From Acanthopleura granulata (taxonomy: Eukaryota > Mollusca > Polyplacophora > Chitonida > Chitonidae): a DNA stretch of 64,000 bases. Under the pieces are notes generated by a model. It did no database searches. It saw only the letters and a list, made by a program, of their open reading frames with translations, and was not told where the DNA came from. Shown in pieces: positions 1 through 13,900 of this stretch. Within the stretch, counting starts at the first letter, position 1. Each line of letters begins with the position of its first letter. A program made the translations under genes and the position numbers. The DNA lies in contig JABBOT010000004.1 in assembly GCA_016165875.1 (NCBI GenBank), positions 2,852,001 to 2,916,000 of the forward strand, in the 5' to 3' direction.

Positions 1-1993
1 AAGGCTCCTGGGCCATTACTGTGCTACACTAGCACACTATAAACTCCTTGACTTTATCTCCCCTCCCCCTCCCCAACCCCGTGTTATGTTGATCACTCAG
101 GGGTCTCTCCCTGCCTGAACAAAAGTTTTATTTCTTTATTCATTTGATGATGTGCATCAATCAACTTAAAAGAGAAGACTACAAAAAGTCTAATCAAAGT
201 TATTTCAAAAGAGAGGTCCTTGCAGACCTATGCAGGCATAACCATTTTTTTTTTTATGACATGCTTGGTAACTACATGAATCATCTTTTAATTTTGAATT
301 CTTGGAAGGACATAGGATATGCCATTTTAGAGAAACCGGAAACATGTTGTAGTGTCATCCGTAACCTACGTTCTTCAGTATTAGTGGCAAGACACTCCTT
401 TGTGTTTGAAGTACGGTCAACTTTATTACTAAAATCAATGATCAAGCATTGTGGCCTCCTGGTTGAGACCTTGGGGAATAGCCCTAGACGTATTCCACTT
501 TCACTTCCTCAATGAAAATGGCTTTAAAATATATCAGAACTGTCTCGTAATCACAATGAAAACAGCTGATTTAACACTACTCCTATATGGCAAAGTCGTG
601 ATTAGATAATTGTGACATCACAGCATAAATAGGTGTCTTCCCAAGTGGTAGAAATATCTTGTCCTTGATTGGTTAAAACTGAGAATGTGGCAGCCCATTC
701 GATTTTCTCCACATGGACGTTTTTGCTTACTTTGAACTGCGATATCTCAGTTATCATACATCACAAAAATAAAAGGTGATGTTGTATGAACAATGAATAA
801 GATTCTTTACTGATACATATATACATTTGGTATACTGTTGTCTTTTCTTTTAATGTGTCTTTTAATTTTAATGTTATGTGTGTAAGCCTTATGATACTTG
901 ATCCCTTGTTTCCGTCATAATATATCTTTGGAAAACTGGTTTAGGCAGCAGGACAATTTTCATTTTAAGTAATTTGGGTAGATTTTCTGATAGTCTTGAC
1001 TTTTGTAACAATGTTCAGAAAAAAGTGAAACAATGAGTGGGGAGAAAATGATATATCCGTATGGGTGGATGGCGAGGCGAAACAATTATGGAATCAATTA
1101 ACAAGAATCGTCTAATGAAAAACTTTTCTCTTTAGTATACAACAGCAATCATTTCGGCTGGGTAGGAAACCAGAATGCTCACTGCAGGCCTAAACTTATG
1201 CAGGACTCAAGCCTGCAACCTCACTAGTCATAACCACATTAGCCAATCAGTATAGTCCTGGGAACTGTATATATGAGTTCCACTAGCATTTTGTCCTGAT
1301 TAGTCCTGTAATACGTCTGGAGCACCAAACCACCACACTTCACCATGTATATACTGTGCTGGTCAAATCACTTGACAAGAAAGCCCAGGCCAGAGGAGCC
1401 TGAGCAAAACGTCCTTAAGCCATCTGATATGCAGACTGAACATGTAGTATGATTAAAAATAAATAATTTGAAATTAAGTTCAAAATCTTACTTCTGATAA
1501 TTAAGTATATCACAAAATTTTATAGGAGTATAAGAATTCACATACACAATATGCTTTATTTACTATACATTTATACTGACATTCCCTCAAATAGTTCGTA
1601 ACCTATACCAAGTCAACTGCATGTGGCACCAGCAAGGAAGAAAAAATGTCTGTATTCAGCAAGCCTTAAGAAATCATGAATCATTAATGCCTGTTCAGTT
1701 ATACGTACATGTACTTTGCAGAAAATAAGTAGAGGTATTCTATGTACATGCATTAATTGTTAATATAAATACATACAGTGTGTTTGCTAATGGCTTCATG
1801 AATGGTTCAAACACTTTGGATAAGTGTCTTACAAAGAAAAAGGAGCTAAATTTATCTGTGCAGTGATAGGGTTAAAACTTTCACAATTACCACCCAAGCA
1901 TCAATCAAATAAATAAATAAATATAACTATCAATAAGTACCTTACTTACGAACAGGATTTATACAACCTGAGATCACATACATGTAGACTCAC
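1..1993 (-). other. Last visible part of a DEPTOR intron; no exon found
   Basis: This stretch follows the donor of the DEPTOR exon that ends at 1994. I read the minus strand for PDZ signatures (a GWGFVVRG-like stretch) and found none, so the PDZ exons probably lie to the left of the window. It holds one copy of an unclassified repeat (about 215-745), also seen near 58 kb. The 123-codon open frame at 144-515 falls inside that repeat and has no recognisable domain. Confidence 0.6.
215..745 (+). repeat. Unclassified dispersed repeat F, copy 1
   Basis: About 530 bp similar in the same orientation to about 57905-58425. Shared blocks include TTGTGGCCTCCT, ACGTATTCCACT, GAAAATGGCTTTAAA and CAGCTGATTTAACACTA. 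No terminal repeats or coding frame were recognised, so its class is unknown. Confidence 0.6.
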
Positions 1994-4900
1994 CCTGACC
2001 AGTTTTTTGACATATGGCGTGTCAGGATCTTCCAGTTCCTCTACACTGGCATGACAAATCAACACTGTCAACAAAAGGATAAAATTTCCATATTTATGAG
2101 CACAAACCACCCAAACTTACAGTTTTATTACTGGTGACAAAATACATGTACATGCATAGCACTGTTTGATTGGCCCTGTAAAATAAATCATGGATGTAAT
2201 CATCCACAAATTTCATGTACATCTATTAACTCATTTCTAGGAGCCTCTCACCAATTTGTTCAATTTAAACTTCAAATTGACCTTGTGCTGGCTTCCTCTC
2301 TGGCTGTTTTGATTGTTATTTATTTTATTTGATTGGAGTTTTACACCGTACTCAAGAATATTCCCTGGCCGTTTTAGAAAGGGCTGCCCACAACCTGTGC
2401 ATTGTTGTGGGTTTTCCACGCGCTTTGCCCAGTTTCCTTTAACCATAATGCTGCCTGCCATTGTATAAGTGAAATATTCTTGAGTACAGAAACATGAAAT
2501 AAATAAATAAATATTAACTCATTCCGACATATAAAAGCAAGAAAAATGTTTTGTAAGTAAGTGTTTTTTCTCATATCAGTACTTATAATACTGTGGACCA
2601 ATTTAATGTAATTTATAAAAGTACATGTAGCACTAGTACATAAACTATAATGCTCAGGCCATCATTGTAAAAGTGAGATGTTCATGAGAGAGCCGTAAAA
2701 CACCAATCCAATACATAAATAAATAAATAAAACACATTCACATGCACATGGAAAAGTAGGTCAAACTGTGGCAACATTTAGGCCACAAAGAATGTCCTTT
2801 TGGTAAATAATTACATGTAAGTGACTGCAACAGAAAGTGAATGCATGTACCCATAGCCTATATACAGAATATGAGCCTGTGGTAAACAACCCTTATAATT
2901 CCACAGAGAGACTGTGGCCCTAGGCTTCATCACTGTCACCATTAAAGCCAAGGGTCATTATGTAGCCCACTGTGGCCATAAACTACATGAGACTGTTGCA
3001 ACATCAACTAATTATTGCCATAGATTGTGCGTACATACAGAGATAAAAGTGGCCATAGGCTGTGGGTATTGAACAGTTGCCATTTATGGACTGATAGATA
3101 GTAGCTCAGTTAAATGACTGACCTGACTTTGGTGATGAGGGAGACATATTCTCTGGGGTTAAAAGATCAAGGTCAGGCTCATTACAACTTGACCTGTTTG
3201 ACCTGCAGCCCTCAGTCTGCCCATCGCTGCTCTCCCCTCTTGACTCCTTGGACTCCATACTGAGGGATCGACGGAGCCCGAATTCTCTTCCAGGCAGCCT
3301 GCCCACATTTTCCGTTTCAATTTCTGTTAGCACCAACATGTATTATGGATCACTACGTAAGACTGAGAATGATACCTTTTCAGCTGTACAGAATAAACAT
3401 GTACAACTTCCTGGAACCCAATACATTACTAGCATATAATTTCATGCTTCACCAATATCCCTTCACCCTTCAATAGCCAGTCAGCTTAAGACAGCACACA
3501 TGGTAACTTGTCCCAGTTAGCCTTTCATAATGTCTAGCTGGTGACGCAATGGTATACATATACTCCCTCTTACCCATTTTCAAGCAATTACACTGTCACT
3601 AAGAGTTGCTCATATTGCCTACACATGCACAGTAAGCATTTACACATGTAACACTACGGTCAAATTTATAATGGAGTCTCCCTGGTCTAGTGGTTAGCGT
3701 GCTGGCACAGGACAATGATCCAGAAGCCTTGATTCACCAATGCAGTCCCTGTGAGTTCAAGTCCAGCACTGGCTTGCTCTGACCAGTTTCCTCCCACCAT
3801 AATGCTGGCAGTCATCATATACATGAGCGTATTCCTCAGTATGGCGTAAAAAACCAAGAAATACACTGGTAAATACATATCAAACTTATACTTACAGAGG
3901 TTTATGTAAACAGTTGATATTTGCACATGCTCTGGGCTTGCATGGATACTGTGCACTGATCAATGTGTATTGAAAAATGTCACCTGGCTTACAGATTGGG
4001 TTAACACTACAGGGGGAGTTAGGAGATCAATTTATTTTGTTGTTAAAAAAGAAGAAAAAAAAATGATGCCAAAATCTGATGAAAGAGCCTCAAAACTTAC
4101 TTGCAAATATGGTTTTTAATATTTTTTTGACTTTATTTTTGCAAAAAAAAGGTGGTCCCAAATACCCACTATACAACAATTATTTTAAAGTGCCTTATTC
4201 TCCTTAAAAAAAAATTGAAAAAAACATTGAAGACCACCTTTACAACTACCTTTTTGCAATATTTCATTTGAAATTGATGCAATTTTTATGTTTTCTCCGC
4301 CTTTAAAGCCCTGCTGTATCTTGTGACTTAATTGTCAAAAAAATGTTAGACAACATTTGTTTACGATTTACTGATCTGCTGTCTCGCCATGTTCTTGAGT
4401 TACCACTGACACATCCTTTAAATCCTTCAGGACCTTCTTCAGTTCTCAAGTATCCAGTTCCTCAGTTTTCTCCATTGTTTAAATAACTTTCCATGAAACT
4501 GTTATCAGGTGCATATGCTGCTCTAAATGTCAGTGATCAAATATACATGTAATTGCCCAACAACTCTGACAGGACACATTGTACAATAGGACCAATTTTG
4601 ACCTTTGAACTTGAAAATCCTCTATTGTGAACACCATACAGTAATACCAGTACTGGAGAGACACTATAGCATGCACACCTGTAGAAACAACCATGCAATA
4701 ATACCAGTACAGGAGAGACATACTAGTATGCACACCTGTAGAAACAACCATAACCAAAGTGCAGACCCATATCAAATTCTTATCAATCAACTCTGGAGGA
4801 AATTTTATTTTTCTTCCATAATCATAAAATTGTAATAATGAAAACTCAAAGCATGATCATGTATGTTGTTTCATTTATCCACGAGCTCTGAACCTACATG

Positions 4901-7900
4901 CCGAGGTCTTTTTCAAGTGAGGAAAATGAAATTAAAAAGAAAATATAAAGATATAAATACAGAATATAAAAATAAAAATTATATTTTATACATGAAATAA
5001 AAGGAATACAAACAAAATCAATATTTTTTTATTCACTCATGTATAAATATAAGTATCAAGCAGTATTTAATCATAAAATTGTCACCTGAACCCACCTGAA
5101 GATTGTTTTCTCCTTCCTGCAGCTCTGAGCTGAGACCAGTTGGACTGAGATATGTGGATGGCTTTAGAGCTGCTGATGTCACTAGCTTTGACTGCAGCCT
5201 TCAGGATGCTGGACAGAGAGATCTGCTGGCGGTAGTTCAGTTGAAAAGTGTATGGCACCCAGTCATCCCGAAAGTGATGTTCATCATAAACTGGAATTTG
5301 AAGCAAACTTCTGAAGAAAAGTTTATTTATAACGTAAGTGAGTTAGTGAATATATATTTGAGATTTTATGCCACTTTGTATGTAACCTTTTCCACAGGTA
5401 TATATATAATGATCATAAATGTGTAAATGTTGGCTATATAAACTATAGACTATCCTGCCTGTGGTTGGGCCTGTGAGTACTGATATTACAAAGTCAATGG
5501 TCATGGGTTTCCAAAAGGCACCGCCCAGTTTCCTTCCACCAACGAGTGCGGCATAAAATACCAATCAAATAAGTTAATACATGAATAAGTACAGAGTCAA
5601 ATACTTAATGGTATGTAAGCCATAAAATTGTAAACTTTTGCACCCAATTTGTCATATTTCAGCACAGCATAAGGTATGCTGACATGCTTGTGACATCGTC
5701 TTCCTGGATCATGGCAGGTCAAAGACTGTTGTCCATGTTGGATTGTTATTAACATACAGGCTGGTATAAAGCAATGCTCCAAAATGCCTGTCATTAATTG
5801 ATTCATTTATTTGATTGATGTTTTACGCTGTAGTCAAGAATATTTCACTTATACGACAGTGGCCAGCATTATATTAGGAGGAAACCGGGCAACTGCAGCC
5901 TGTATGTTAATAACAATCCAACATGGACAACGGAAGCCCAGAACCATTCCCAAGTTGCTGGCAGACCTTCCAATGTATGGCCAGAGAGGAACCAGCATGA
6001 TGTGGGCTTGACCTCACATTGTCCCCATCAGCCATGGAGGCCCCACAAATGGCTGTCATCATGACATGGCTGTAGCTTAATTTGGCGTTGTAAGTCATAA
6101 CCATTCATTCACTCCAAACTCAGGATGCGAAATTTACACCAAATGAACTAAACTTTCACACAAAAAGTGCATTTATAGAGGCAAATTATTGTCTTGAAAT
6201 ATTATTTACTAAATTAACTTAGGTCTACATCTCTCCAGCTGCGTATCATCCCACATTAACTGAACCTACAGACAAACTGCATAACTCCTTTCTAAAATGA
6301 ATACAGGTTGGTGAAAAATCAGCAACTTGTTAATCATGACATTTTATTATTATTATTATTTTATTATTATTATTCATTTCATTTTATCATTTACAGTAGG
6401 TCTACCAAAATTGGTTCAATACATATTCCATATACTGGAAGTGACATGACACACTTGCTGAAAGATAATAGTTTATGTAGTCAAAAATATTTTCTCAATG
6501 TATGAAGTGTTAAACCCCAATCTAATCATAAAGACATAAATAAATAAATTGCTGAACATTTAAATTATTAAGATATAATACAAAATCTGGCTTACTGTGC
6601 TGAATGATGCCATAATCGACTAAGTCTTTTCCGATTCGGATAGCATCTTGTGTTGATGTTGCCTCCCCATTTTTAATCAGCCAATCAACGAGCTGCTTTC
6701 CATAGAAATTCAATGTATGCCCACACGAGCTATTGATCAGGTCATCTCGAAAACTTCGAAGTCTTTTTGAAATAAGCCTACAGGAGCAACGTACCATAAA
6801 TGATCATCTATAATAAGCTTACTTCATCAATTTTCAAAGGTTGCATAACAACATGAATGTCCATTTATTGAACGAATGACAAATTTGTGCCAAATCAGCA
6901 ATATTAAGGTAATGTTTTGGGAAGAAAATTCTGTAACAGATAAATTTAGCCTTACTTCTAACTTTAAGATTTAAAACTGAACATTAATCATATAGGTACA
7001 TGAAACAATTCTGAGACATAAAAAATGTAGTATAATAACTTAAACATCGAATTATCTTCATAATAACACTGTACACAACTAGGTGAGGTGAAAAATCCAA
7101 TAAATGCAATGTGAGTAAATGTTGTGATATAACTGAGACACACCAGTTGAATATTTTCTCTCCCCTGTGGAAAACTTGTGACTCCTTTCCATGTTTCCAG
7201 GTTCTGTCATCTTTGCGGAATCGGTAAAACAACATCTCATCCTTGAAGTTGTGATCATCACAAACTACAAATTAATTGAGAAATATACAACAATTACTGC
7301 ATACATGTATCTAAGAGTAGCTATAGTATAAATCATGTGAAGCCATGCATAAATGCATACCTCACTTCCTATTTTTTTATTTTATATCTCAGATTTATTT
7401 TTTAGTTTTATTAAGTTTGAAGCTGAAATTTATACTTGAATATATACCGGTAGCCCAGGTGGTTTGTCAAGACAAACAAAAAAGCAGTACTCATATTCGC
7501 ATATACTGACATGACCGAAGTCCTTGAATTCAGACGATAGCACTTTGATCAATGAAGTGATGTGACACAGTGAGGGAGTGCAAACATGATATAGTAGGGG
7601 TGTATAAACTACAACTTTGCTTCTGCAGATTTGTCACGTACGTAGCCAGACAGGATACAATTTATGCAGAAATTATTGATCAAATTTAATGACAATGTAT
7701 ACAGTACATCTTTGTATAGCAATATCTTACATGTACTGCATATACATGGTGCAAAATATATTCCTAATTGAACTGGATTAGCCTCTAACAAATACCTATG
7801 TTTTAGTCAGCCAAAACATTTTTACATTATAATGATTAACTATACGTAAATGAATGAGACGACAAATTCCAAGTAGGTCTTAAAATAATTAACACACAAG

Positions 7901-10900
7901 ATTGACTTTGATTGCAATAATATTAAGAGCTATGATTTATTTATTTGACTGGTATCTTACGCCATACTCAAGAATACTTCATTTGTACAACCATGGCCAG
8001 CATTATGGTGGGATTAACAGCTAAGTATACTACTAGCATTAAGCTTACCAGGTACTTACTACACAATCACTCACCATGATGCAGTACTCCATACTGAATT
8101 AATATATTCAAAACAAACACAGCTGCCTCCCTGGTTGGAGACTGTTGCGTTTCCAACAGCCAATCAACAGTCTCCGTGGCCTTGAAGCAGTTTTGGTAGG
8201 TGCGGAATCTGTATCTTCTATCTTTTATCAGGTTGAGGTTCTCCGTATGCATGCGAATTCTTAAACAAATTCAACAAGAATGAACCTCGCAGTTATCTTG
8301 CAGTATAATATAATACTCTAATACTTAAATGATGTACAGTGCATGTATACTCAATGCTGGGTAGTGAGTTCAAGTCCAGCTCATGCTTAGTTCCTCTCCT
8401 GCAATACGTGGCAAAGTTTGCCAGGAACCTGCAGATAGTCATGGGGTTCCCCCCCAACTCCCACCCCAGCTCTGCTCAGCTTCCTCCCACCACAAGGCTG
8501 GCCACTGTCATATAAGTGAAACCTTCTTGAGCACGTGAGTACAACGTAAAACACCAATCAAATAAATAAGTAATCAGTTCTATGTGCAATCTATTGTACT
8601 TCGATTGACCACCAGCAGCATGCATATCAATCATGGATATATCTTGACCGAAACGAAACATTACAACATATGTTATTCACAATACAGTATGTCGAGAATC
8701 TGAAAAATTGAGCTACTTTGGGGTGAGAGCTTCTGTGCCTTAAAAGCAATCTGAAAAAGATGAAGATTGAAATTGCTTTCTTAAACTGTAAGCATACTGC
8801 GGTGTATTAAAACTGATATTGTATGTTTTGTTTATATATTACCGAAACAAAATTTTTCTGTCCTTTCCACTTTGCCTGGTGTGATGTCATGCACAAACAC
8901 ACGACATTACCAATAGCTGACATGTATGCAGAAATAAACGATGTCACATTTGTCTGATTTGATTGTTACATCAGGAAATGGTGTTATTAATAAAAAATAC
9001 TTTTGAACCATGGTATTAGATTTGTTTCGTAGATTTCTTTTATAATTGTAGTATTACTGTCTGTTATTTATGCTGTTGCTGTTGTGAGCAGAGTGGCACT
9101 TTAAAGTGAAAGACAGCACATGTTCAATGTTAAGTTGAACATTATGTTCATTTTGGTCAAGTATTTTTTTCTAGCAGCTACTACGACAGTAGAAACTGGC
9201 ATTTGACCGTGCTCCGTCGGCTAACATGAGACGCAGACATTGTGTGTGGGCAGTGACTTAAATGTTCCAGGCATGGAGCATCCTTGTCACCTGACAGTGT
9301 AACGAGGTGCCAGGGTTATGGTTGAAACTTATGTATATATCTAAATTTATAACATGAAATGATCAAGAAACTTACTCCCGCAATAAGACAATGGTCTAGA
9401 ATACTTTGCAGTGTTGTTCACTCATGTACTTGTTATAATTAAAATAAATAACATTAAAACAGTATCCTGAACCTATGCTATCACAAGTTACATTGACAGT
9501 AAACTCAGAACATTGACAGTAAACTCAGAACATCAGCTTATAAACAGCTGATGTCATAAGCTTAAAAGCATGGGCACCTTCAGATCCCTAGTCGGCAGTA
9601 AAATACTCCACAATTCAAATGAAGACAACTCGATCAGCAACGGTTTTTGCATTCAGAAGAGAATTTTGTAACCTTTTTACTGAACAGTGCCTCAGTCATG
9701 AGCAGTATCCTTCACTTTAAAACAAATGCATGTGTAGTCATATAATTCATTAATATATTTGTGACATTAAAAGAATCTCTTGCAGGTGCAGACATTGGAA
9801 AAGCTTGTTATATGGCTGATCAATACTATATAATCAAATCTATAAACATTTAAAAAAGTAATAGATGACAAAATAACCATAAACAAAAGCATTTATGTTG
9901 AATACAAATTAAGTACCTTCACACACAAAGACAAAAGTATGATGCACGTTTGCTATAGGCATTATATAATGTTTGAATACAAAGTACTATAGCGCACAGG
10001 TATGATTTATTTGTTTATTTATTTGATTGGTGTTTTACACCGTACTCAAGAACATTTCACTTACATTATGATGGGAGGAAATCAAGCAGAGCCCAGGGGA
10101 ATCCACAGGTTGCTGGTAGACCTTCCCACGTGCAGCCGGAGAGGAAGTCAGCATGAGCTGGACTTGAACTCACAACGATAGTATTGGTGGGAGGCTACTA
10201 GGTCATTGTGCTGCTTAGTGCGCTAACCGACTGAGACATGGAGGCCCCCAGGTATGATTTGCCCAAGGCATATGTATTTGACTCTCATATGTTACAATTA
10301 ATCTGCATACTGAGTTAGAAATATATGTACATGTGTATCCATGTATGCAACTGCCTTCAACAATTAAACTAAGGTGGAACATTTTTATCATTTAACATAC
10401 TTGTATTTTTTGTTTTTTCACTTTTTTTTTCTTTGTTCTGACAATAATTATCAAGTTATAGTATTACACCAATCCAAACCAATCCACAAGCAGATGGTAT
10501 CTGACAGTTAGGACAACAGGTCCTTTACCTAGTCCATGTACACAGTTCTCATTTCCGTCAATGACACATGACAAATGACGTCAATGCACCTGCCACAAGC
10601 AGATGCAGACATTTTAATATAAGCCTCTCTTCCTGTATCTTGCTGACAACAACAATTTAACATGTTTCCCTTTTTATGAGTGCAGTGCAGTGCAGGGTTG
10701 TACATAAATATTTGCACTAGAGAGTTACATAATAAATATATATAATCACTGTGTTAAATACCATATATGTATAAACATAATACATGTAAAAGGACGCAGA
10801 TGGATGGATGCACCACAACCGATGTTCCAAAACCCATTCACAAGACAACATTACTTAATTATAACTCCATTCTGGTGAAAGCAGTTGTAACCTCTCAATG

Positions 10901-13900
10901 TGACTTCAGAGAAAGATTGAACATTTACAACCAATGTGTGGGACATACCCAGCAGACCTCTACCCTAAATGACCTACGATTTCGTCCATGACTAAGTTAC
11001 TCATTTTTTCCTGATTGTGGGAGTTGAAACTATCAATTGCAGGAGGGTGTTTTAAGTCTTGTTAAAAATGGAAGGCAGAATGATGTCCTACTGGAAATAT
11101 GTTTCAGCACCAAATATAATATTTTATCATCTATTTATCTCTAAAAATGCACTTTTTGGACAAAAGTTCAGGTCATTTACAGTACTTGCAACAATTTTGA
11201 TCAGGGCTGGTTGAAAGTATGCTCTTGATTAACTGCTCAAGGAGCTTCATAAGGCTGCACATTACAGCCATGACCAATACTGAATTTTGGAATACAGCCT
11301 TAATTCAGCATTTTGCAGGTTAGCTTGGTTACTAGCAGTAATTAATAATATTTGATTTTTTATTAAAGTTTTAACAAGTGCATCAGTTACTCAAAACCAC
11401 ACTGGTTGCAGAAGTTTACTTAGTAGTCAAAACACCAAACACAGCTTTTATTTGGGCTTTTGAACCTACCAAATAATACACGTCACATGTAAATAAGAAA
11501 ACATATTTGCCTGACTTCCTTGTCTAATCTAATAATGTCTAATCCTTGTCAGAAATTTCATATCATAAAAGACTCTCTTCTTACAAAAGCTATGTAGTTT
11601 GTCAATTGTTGAATCACTGGAACGTGGGTTTGTCGTCACGGATAATGTAGTAAGTACACATACTAATACTTCTATCATGACTACAGCAACCATCCAATAC
11701 TGTATCACTTTTTGACAAATAATGTTACAGTGGCCAACACTGTTCTTAAAGCAACTGATAATGTTAAAAACTTTCCTTACATTACTACATTATAGGTAAA
11801 AGTTTACTACAGCATCGGCTTATTAAGAAGTGAAGTCAGTATGTACATTAGCAGTAAAAATGTTATTGGTTGGACAGGTTGTAAGATTATTGGTCGTTTT
11901 TACAACAGTATCAGTCGTTGTAACATTATCGGTCAAAAAGTGATATTTAATTTTACGTACGCTTCTGAATAAATACTGTTGATATGAAAGTCATTTATGC
12001 ACTATAAGCAGATTATGCTGCACTCTGCTTTAAAGTGATAATGATTATACTGCATTCAATTTTAGAGTAAATAAATCAAAATTAAAATGGAAATTAAGTC
12101 ATATATGTATATATATAAAACTGTTTTCAATGTCTTCATGTCTTGCATGTACGTTTATATATTATAATATTAGGTTTGTCAACTGCACTTTAACCATGTT
12201 AAAAGACTTCAAACACACTATATGGCCCATATACCATTGATATATCAGAGCTGAATGGTCTGACCCAGTTCATGCTTTTCACAAGTTATTTACCAATACA
12301 TTTACCCAGAAAGTTTTTAATTCACCAATACACTCTACATAAAAAATGAAAGTACTGTAGATGACATAAAATTTCCTGTAGGAGTGAAAAATTCTTGAGT
12401 ACAGTGTAAAACACCAATCAAATAAATAAATAACTATGGCTTCTATTCATCATGAAAGGTGTTTTAAGGTGTCTTTGGATGGCAGGATGATGTCCTAATG
12501 GAAAAATATGATTCATCACCAGCAATATTTAAGTCGTTTATTTGCCTCTTGATGTGCACTTTTCGGAGCGAAATTTTAGGTCATTTACAATACTTATGAG
12601 GTAAACATTGGTAAATGTTTCCTGAAAAAAAAAAAAAAAAAATATCAGTGTTTCAGTCACATCAAATACCTGCATCTTGATTTGCTTCTTTAAATTATTA
12701 AATTAAATCGTTTAATACACAATATGTATGCTCCAAATGGTGGGGAAATATGGTCTTTTGGGGGAATTAAATTGTACAAAGGTGACCTATATTTGACACT
12801 AACACTGTACATGTACATACATGTATGTAACATATCCAGCTATATAAAACACATACCAAAGGGCTCATATCGTGTATTTAAAAAAATGACAGAAAACGCC
12901 CTTTCAGCTACATCGGAAATACATATGCAACACGCACATGTAAATATACAGGAACTTGTAAACAATGACTGATAGGCCCTATACATATACAAAGACAGAC
13001 TACTTAGGTCAATCACATTTGATTCATTGTTTCCTGTCCCCGACTGCATTTCATTTCTTTGCCAGAAACTGTCACAAGAGATGAGATCATCATAATATCT
13101 AACTGAATAACGATAACAAAAAATGAAAGTTGTAACCTGCAACCTGCACCAGTTTTCCAAAGTATAATTATGACGGGAAACAAGGGATCAAGTGTCATTA
13201 GCCTTATATGAGTTACACACTCTTGATCTGCACATTTTAACAGTTTAGACGTTTGCAACAGTAAAACTGTGTGCTCTGCGGGTCGCAAGTATTTGTGGTT
13301 GTACCAAGAAGAAAAAAAATACAAAAATAACTGTGGCTCCACATGGCTTAATTTTGATCCATGCAGGTTACTAGAACCCCTCAGGCTTCAATCTGATCCA
13401 ATTTTTTTTAAACACTCTTATTCTCCATTCTCCTACCATTCCTCTCATTGAAAGACGAATACCAAACTCAAATGGTAAATACCTTAAATTTGACAAAAAG
13501 TATGATATGTTGTGATCAGAGGCAGTTGTGTTTCCTGCCTGAATAGGGAGATTAACTCCCTGATGGGGGTGACCTGCTGTGAATAGACAGGCCTCTGGTG
13601 AATGTATAAGCCTATTGCCTCCTGCTATAACCTGTGCAGGGCTACTTGTGCAGACTACTAACCACCTATTAACTAAAACAGTCTTTATCAACCTAAAGGG
13701 GTGCCAATTAGGGGGAAGGGGTTATAACACATCTAGTATGTTTTTCTCACAAATGTCCAGATAAAACACCAATTTACACTTTGATGGAGCATGATAAGTT
13801 TCAAAATTTAATATACATAGCTTGATACGTTCAGATTTTAACTGGAGGTGTAAAATTCTTGATTAAAATTAACTGGCAAACAAATTAATAACGTATTTTG

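Noticed and set aside
1321..1440. Possible PDZ exon of DEPTOR
   Set aside because: The minus-strand translation shows no PDZ motif or fitting acceptor in the required phase 0.
13013..13764. Overlapping 100-codon frames in DEPTOR intron 1
   Set aside because: Frames on both strands overlap, have no recognisable domain, and show no splice context shared with DEPTOR.
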